A DNA stretch of 64,000 nt from Protea cynaroides (Eukaryota > Streptophyta > Magnoliopsida > Proteales > Proteaceae). The notes under the pieces are model-generated. The model searched no databases. It was not told the DNA's origin and was given only the letters and a program-made list of their open reading frames with translations. Position 1 is the first letter of the stretch. Each line of letters opens with the position of its first letter. Where the stretch lies: positions 34,910,254 through 34,974,253 of the forward strand of contig CM053269.1 of NCBI GenBank assembly GCA_028583415.1. Direction: 5' to 3'. Positions 58,403 through 64,000 of the stretch are shown here, one piece after another. A program made the translations under genes and the position numbers.

Positions 58403-58407
58403 GTGTC

Positions 58408-59818
58408 TTAATATACCATTTAAGAACTTTTTTTGTATATCTTCCTGGGTAGACACACCATTTATGGGTGACTCATAGACTTCATCAAAAAATTAAGTGT
58501 TGTACTTATGCTTATAAAATTATTCTTCTTCAATTCTTTAATCTCATCTCTTAGCTTCATTATCTACTCTTCCAGTATCATGCACTCATCACTTTTGGAT
58601 GTTAGATTGGCAGTTAGGTATTCAATCATCTTCTTCGATTCTTTTATGGTGATTTTCAAATTCAAGATCATTTTTCCAGTCTCCCCAAGTTCTTTTGTCA
58701 GCTTTTTGTTTTTTCCTTGTTTCTTTTAAGGCATCTAAAGTAGACAAAGTTCTCCCTTGTAGTCAATTTCAGTTCCTTCTTCACTCTCACCTATACCGGT
58801 AGGATCTTCATTTCAATTGTCCTAAAAAATCATAAAGAGAGCTTTAACATTGTCATCATCACAGTCATCATCATCATCTTTTGAGGAAGTGTACACTTCT
58901 TAGAAATTATACTTTTTCTGTTTGATTTTCCTTTCCTTGGAATGAACTTCTTCTTATTTTTACCCTTGTTGTTTTCTTGTGTGTCTTTGATCATCATTAT
59001 CATGCTTAGCCTTTTCTGGACACTTAGAGGCAAAGTGATTAATTATTTCATGGTTATAAAGAAAAGCTTGCCTTTGTAAGTACCTTTGCTTTGCTTTATT
59101 CTTCTTCCAAGATTAACAAGTAATTCATTTTCAGAGTGTTCATCTTCAAATTCCTACTTTATTTTCATGTCCTTCAAAGCTCTGAAAGCATCCTTTTTTT
59201 CAATAGATTTCTTCCCCTTACCAATCCTCATCTCATAGGCCGTCAGTGACATATATATTTCATCTAAGGAAACTATGTCAAGGTATTTTTATTCTAGGGC
59301 TGAAACATTACCATTAAACCTCGATGGAAGAGATTTCATAATTTTCTTCACGACTGCTAAGTCCTTCAATGTCTCCCTAAGGGATCCAATTACATTTACA
59401 GTTTCATTCACTCTTAACATATAAGACTCAATTGTCTCACTCTCTACCATCTTCAGTCCTTCATATTAAGTTTTGTGGTTTTGTAGTTTGGTTTCTTTGA
59501 TTCTAGAATCTCATTCATGAACATTCTTTAGTTTGTCTCATATATCCTTGGAAGTATCACAACCAATCATCCTTACACTCATTATCTGTCAATGCTCCAA
59601 AGAGTGCATTGTTGGCTTTGAAGTCGTTTTACATTCTCTTCTTTTTTACTACTTCATTAGTGACTAGCTCTTAAGGTTTTTAACCATTCTTTACTAATAG
59701 CTAAATATTTTAACCTAAAGCCTTCAGATGTGTCTCCATTCGGATGTGTTAAAAATTCATAGTTTGATCCATCAAATTTGGGTCCCTTATAATAGGAGTT
59801 GTAATCATTAGGTGCCAT
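58408..59818 (-). pseudogene. Copia gag (UBN2-type), broken
   Basis: The start is MAPNDYNSYYKGPKFDGSNY at 59818, 59 bases beyond the primer site, fitting the N-terminus of copia gag. Scattered frames then give NALFGALTDNECKDDW, MVESETIESYMLRVNETVN, KKIMKSLPSRFNGNVSALE and LDEIYMSLTAYEMRIGKGK, the UBN2 gag pattern. A lysine-rich part (about 59033-58830) and a coiled-coil-like part follow (about 58720-58508, LTKELGETGKMILNLKITIK). Multiple stops and shifts. The chromovirus insertion cuts it at 58403-58407. Confidence 0.7.
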
Positions 59819-59876
59819 CTCTTTGTGCTTTTCTGATCTGTCCTTAGCTGTTAAACTATGTACGTAGGGAACCTCA

Positions 59877-59887
59877 CTCTGATACCA
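59877..59887 (-). promoter_or_regulatory. Primer binding site of the copia element
   Basis: TGGTATCAGAG on the minus strand, two bases from the LTR. Matches initiator Met-tRNA. Confidence 0.8.
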
Positions 59888-59889
59888 AT

Positions 59890-61172
59890 TGATGCCCACA
59901 AACTTTCTCTGAATGGCAACCACGAACTGAATGAGGTAATCCTAATTTTACCAGTATCACACAGTCGTATACCCACCCACCTCACAACCAAAATTTATTT
60001 AAGCTTATCAAGTAGTGCACACCCACCCTGCAAATCACACACACTCTGATATCCAAGATAAATAGACACCAAGATATATGTGGTTCACTTCTACAGTTTA
60101 TGAAACGCTAATCCAAGGAGTAATGTCCTAATAGAGCTTCGTATTTACTCTATACACATCAACTCAAGTATTGACTGCTACAACAGTCTAGGAGGGAAGC
60201 CTTGCTTCTGTCCATGCACCCACAAGAACTAAGGGCTACAACCCCAAGCATTATCACGCACCCATGCAATAGGGTTGCAAATAATAATGACATAATAAAA
60301 TTCCCACCCCAATTACATTTACAGTCTAAGTTTTACACCTCAATCACAACCCTAGTTTGACAAAAATATGAAATTGTGTAAAAGGGTTACCTCCATCAAT
60401 AGTATTCCACCATATGATGCTTCAACGATGCCAACAACAAATTTGGGGAGCGATTAGATCATTGAACGGGCCATTTCGACGATCAATAGGAGTTTTTGCC
60501 TCAAAACCATAATTTCTTCTCTTCTTTTTTGTCCTTCTAACGCTACAGGGACGTTCTCCAATTTCAAGAATATGAAAAAAAATTGGCTTAATTCGGGTTT
60601 AAATAGGCCTCCAAAACCTTATTTTAATTCTGGAAGTAGATCTATGAATAGTGGAATCAAGATGAGAAGTCCAAATCGCATCATCCAATTAGATCGGACA
60701 CGGGAGTATCTTTTGAGTCAGATCCTGCCCTTGTGATTTCAACTATTGGATCAGCCTTTGGCTGATGTGGCAACTTCTAGATTCAATGGATCTACTTTAT
60801 ACAATTTCTTGAAATAAAAAGAAAAAGCTTCCATCTTTCAGTATTTACAAGAAAGGACAAAAATAATTAAAAATAATGATGCAAAAACCCCTATGAATAC
60901 GTAACTTCCCAAGAGCTCTTTAATTTATTTTTTAAAACTTTTCGATGTGTCATCAAAAAATTGACTGTAACATCTTTATACAAATATCAAAATTAAAATC
61001 TGCAAAGTGCATTGTGAAGCTGACTCGATGCTCTACCTTTTCTCAAATCAAGTCTTCAGACGAAATAGTTGTGGGACTCACCAAAATCTGCCTCTAAGTA
61101 AAAGTTAAAAAAGCAACTTAGAATTTTACCACGAAACCATTACCACATGTGTCGTGACACTCCCACACATCA
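59890..61172 (-). repeat. 5' LTR of the copia element
   Basis: About 1,283 bp. As read here it starts TGATGCCCAC and ends CACACATCA, giving TGATG/CATCA termini. A minus-strand TATA (CTATTTAAA, about 60598-60606) lies about 570 bp inside. The outer end is inferred from the termini, because the 3' LTR is not in the window. Confidence 0.65.
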
Positions 61173-61480
61173 AAAACATATAGTTTTCCCTCAGAATGTC
61201 ACTGAACCGATGTGGGGGTTGATCGATTCAGTATACGATCAAACCCAGTCAACTCACCTGCCAGATGTAGTCAATTCAGTGTTGCCTTATACTCTATAAG
61301 CATCTTGAACATTATCAAATCGCATATGCAACCTCTGTAACTTCACCGTGCCTTCTGTATGTTGCCAACAATGACAATCTTATACTCTAGTACCCCAACA
61401 ATAAGTTTGTTATGTGATGTGATGATGTGACGTGGTGCCACTGTATTAAGATCTTGGGTGTAGGTTGTGATGGTGGTAAG
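61173..61480. other. Unassigned flanking DNA
   Basis: AT-rich sequence between the copia LTR and the solo LTR. I see no gene or repeat in it. Confidence 0.5.
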
Positions 61481-62632
61481 TGATGAACACATTTTATGTG
61501 TGAATTTAGGGCATAAAATATACATCTCTTATTCTACTTATGATGTTTCTCGGGTATTTAATGTTGATTTTATGTTTGTTGGGTGTAGGTGAAAGAATGG
61601 AGCAATTTGAGCTTAAAAATATCATTTTATGAATTTTTGGTGATCCTGGTCCGGGGTTAACTCACCCTTAACTCCGGGCAGCGAATTTTATTTGGAATCA
61701 AATTTTGTTACAAGATTACCTAGTCAAGATGCCTCATCCGAAAATTAATTCTCTTGAGAAAATATTCCTTAGTTATTTGGAATCAAATTTACAAGATTAG
61801 CATGGCATGGAAGAATGGAAAGCTCCAATCGATTATGGAAGTTTTCAAGAAGAGATAATGATGCTAAAGATATGATGAGTTGGTGCAAGATTTTTTCTAC
61901 TCAAGAATCGTCCATATATAATGAACCTACAAGATTGTAATTCGGTTACCAAAATTATCTCCACAAAATCTCTTATAATTCAATTGTAAAGATTGATTGT
62001 GATCTTTACTCACTTGTATACATATGTGATGCTCAACAATAGAAAATCATCCAAGAATTCTATTATGAGTTTTTTTTTCTAAGTTTTGAGAATTTATGAG
62101 AGAGTTTGAGATTCTTAGTTTTTTTCTTTTCAAGTTGTGTTCTTCTTGCTTAAGTTTATTTTTATTTATTTATTTTTTAAGTTTTAATTTCAGATTTAGA
62201 ACTTTGTAGTAGGGTAGATAAATATAGGTTGTATCCCATTACTAATTTAATTTAGGGGAGAAGGCTCCCTTTGTAATCGTTTGCACATCGCCTTGGAGTG
62301 ACAACAAGACGACGAGCAACGACAGAGAAATCTTCTATCGAGATAAGTTTTTCTTATATTCTTTTACTTTTAATTTCGTTCCTTTCTTGCAATAGATCTG
62401 TGTTACTTTATGGTTAGTGGTTTCGTAAATTTTCGTACCGTTTTGATTGGTTATTATTATTTTTATTGCTTGATTAATTTTTATTTGAAGTGATTAGGGT
62501 GTTAATTCAATCAAATCCCTTTGGTACGCTTTGCCTTATTTGAGTTAGGATAATAGTGATTCCTCCCTGAGATCGACCCGTTACTACACGATACCATGCA
62601 CTTGTGGTTACATACATATTTAATTCACATCA
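61481..62632 (+). mobile_element. Solo LTR, Athila/Tat-like, TSD GTAAG
   Basis: 1,152 bp from TGATGAACACA to TTCACATCA. GTAAG is duplicated at 61476-61480 and 62633-62637. Near the end, TCCTCCCTGAGATCGACCCGTTACTACACG resembles the signature that closes many Athila/Tat LTRs, which also suggests plus orientation. No primer site or internal domain follows. Confidence 0.8.
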
Positions 62633-62637
62633 GTAAG

Positions 62638-63259
62638 CTTCCTAGCCTTAATCTCGATGTTTCAGCAATAGAGTGTGACAATTACAACACATGTTATTAC
62701 ATGACTATGAAATTAACTCCAAATCATTCCATCATTAGTTACTAACTTAAACATTACTTTGCATCCAAGTCCATTGCATTTGAAAAGTAAAATAAATTTT
62801 ACTTCAAATTTACTAAATATGGTAAGAAATTTTGGTAGTTTATACAATCATGTTATGTTTTACCTATAAAAATTCCTTTCAAAGTTTTAAATTTTCATTT
62901 CACTTCCCTTTGATTCCCCTTACAGCCAAATTGAGCCTTAGCTTTGAACTATAGAAATAGCTTGTCTCTGAAAATTTTTGGTCCATTTGTTGATTCGTTC
63001 ATGGTGCATTTAGTTGTTCATAAACTTAAGTTCTATTTGGTTAGATGTAAAATATTGTAACTATTGTAAATATGAAGAAAATACTAATAACATGTAACTA
63101 AAAATAAAGCAAAATATTTCATTTCTCATACTTTGTACAAAATCTAAGTATTTATTTTAAAATGTTAATTCCCACCGTACTTAGTAAGATTTTGACCTAG
63201 TTACACAATCGGAGAAGGGATTTTGACATATATAACATCTGCAATATTAATGAATGTTA
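62638..63259. other. AT-rich anonymous DNA
   Basis: No coding frame, repeat or RNA gene that I can support. Possibly old unrelated intergenic DNA. Confidence 0.5.
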
Positions 63260-63441
63260 GGATGCTTTTTGGTATGTATTCTTGTTCATGGATCATGGAA
63301 TGCATTAGAGAATGTAGCCTATTCTAGAAATCACTCTTTAACCTATTATGCATTCTGAACCCTAGATAGAAATGTCTCTCTCTTAAATCCATTCTCATTT
63401 TATGTTAAAATGCATACCAAGAATGCAAACCAAACACAGTC
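63260..63441. mobile_element. Possible MITE, 182 bp
   Basis: Imperfect terminal inverted repeats: TTTGGTATGTATTCTTG near the left end against TTTGGTTTGCATTCTTG as the reverse complement of the right end. Flanking trinucleotides are TTA and TAA, not an exact direct duplication. The ends resemble Harbinger- or hAT-type MITEs. Confidence 0.35.
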
Positions 63442-64000
63442 TAAATTAACATTCCTATGTTATACATCGTAACCTATTCTTATAGACTTGCTGAATAGGA
63501 AATCAAATTAACCCCAGAGATGTTTGGTATGCCTTGTGAAACTTAGATCACAATGACTTCTTTAAAATCATTCTTGCTTCACATTTGCACATACTTTGCA
63601 CATACAAATTAATCAACCACCTAACTACCTAACCTCCCTTTTGTACTTTAAGTAGTATGACTATTGAGAGGATCCCCTATACATTTCTGTAAATTTTTAG
63701 TTAATATTATCAATTAACTATGCAACAGAAGAACAATAGCGAAAGTGAAAATGAAAATGAAATACAACACAATAATTTTACGTGGTTCACCCACAAAATG
63801 TGTATGGCTACATCCATGGATCAATCCCCGATACTATTCCAATGAAGAAGTTCTTGGGTCCTCCTCCCAAGTCAATAAAAGGGGCTGCATTTCTTGTAAA
63901 ACAAATACAAATGCATGATTTAAAGTTAAAGGGGCAGGGACATGCATTTAATATGAAGAAATGCATAAGAAGAAGAAAAAGTCATTTGTGTACGTTTGTC
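63442..64000. other. AT-rich DNA with a possible copia LTR fragment at the end
   Basis: From about 63730, TTTTACGTGGTTCACCCACAAA and following text resemble a motif often found in copia LTRs (compare ATGTGGTTCAC near 60078). No boundaries or coding are visible. Confidence 0.3.

Larger units (their letters stand above)
40276..61172 (-). mobile_element. Decayed Ty1/copia element (outermost layer), split by later insertions
   Basis: Minus strand. In element sense: 5' LTR 61172-59890, primer site, gag 59818 to about 58408, [chromovirus insertion 58402-41380], rest of gag with zinc knuckle 41128-41087, protease about 40865-40629, then an RNase H tail at 40365-40276. There the giant element begins; the rest, with the 3' LTR, should lie left of the window. 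GTGTC at 41375-41379 and 58403-58407 flanks the chromovirus. Integrase and RT are missing between protease and the RNase H tail, so this is a deletion derivative. Many stops and shifts. Confidence 0.8.

Noticed and set aside
62638..64000. A host gene at the right end
   Set aside because: No frame over about 60 codons, no splice-consistent exon chain and no homology I can recognise.

Overview
This is repeat-rich nuclear DNA from a seed plant, probably an angiosperm with a large genome; I cannot name the species. The evidence is nested plant LTR retrotransposons (Ty3/gypsy chromovirus, giant Tat/Ogre-like, Ty1/copia), primer sites matching plant initiator Met-tRNA, AT-rich non-coding DNA, microsatellites, and two scaffold gaps of exactly 500 N. 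I found no convincing host gene, rRNA or tRNA gene.

Layout, oldest to youngest. (1) A decayed minus-strand copia element is the visible base layer: RNase H tail and protease at 40276-41379, then gag, PBS and 5' LTR at 58408-61172. (2) A giant non-coding plus-strand LTR element fills 1-40275. Its LTRs are about 5 kb (1-4152, cut by the window edge, and 35238-40275) and its internal DNA is made largely of tandem arrays. It ends inside the copia element. (3) It carries two insertions: a minus-strand solo LTR (4868-7111, TSD GATAC), and a second minus-strand member of its own family (9312-28581, TSD CAACC) with LTRs at 9312-14054 and 23530-28581. (4) The copia element also carries a minus-strand CRM-like chromovirus (41380-58402, TSD GTGTC). 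(5) That element is split by a plus-strand Tekay-like chromovirus (47075-57425, TSD GTGGT), which retains gag, protease, RT, RNase H, integrase and a chromodomain, all interrupted by stops, frameshifts and a catalytic substitution. (6) A further solo LTR lies at 61481-62632 (TSD GTAAG), followed by 1.4 kb of anonymous AT-rich DNA with one MITE candidate.

LTR divergence judged by eye fits the nesting: outer giant copy and CRM-like element about 7 percent, inner giant copy about 2 percent, Tekay about 2-3 percent.

Most notable observations. The Tekay LTR holds what looks like a two-exon micro-gene downstream of its TATA box. Its second exon and both splice sites are recognisable in the divergent solo LTR at 4868-7111, with a codon-level pattern typical of selection on protein. 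The Tekay element also has a candidate 84-nt intron between gag and protease, and a tandem LTR-internal-LTR-internal'-LTR' structure between one pair of target-site duplications. The giant elements have mosaic LTRs whose ends are shared between subfamilies while the middles are unrelated: one has a purine tract with heat-shock-element-like dyads, the other an array of telobox hairpins.
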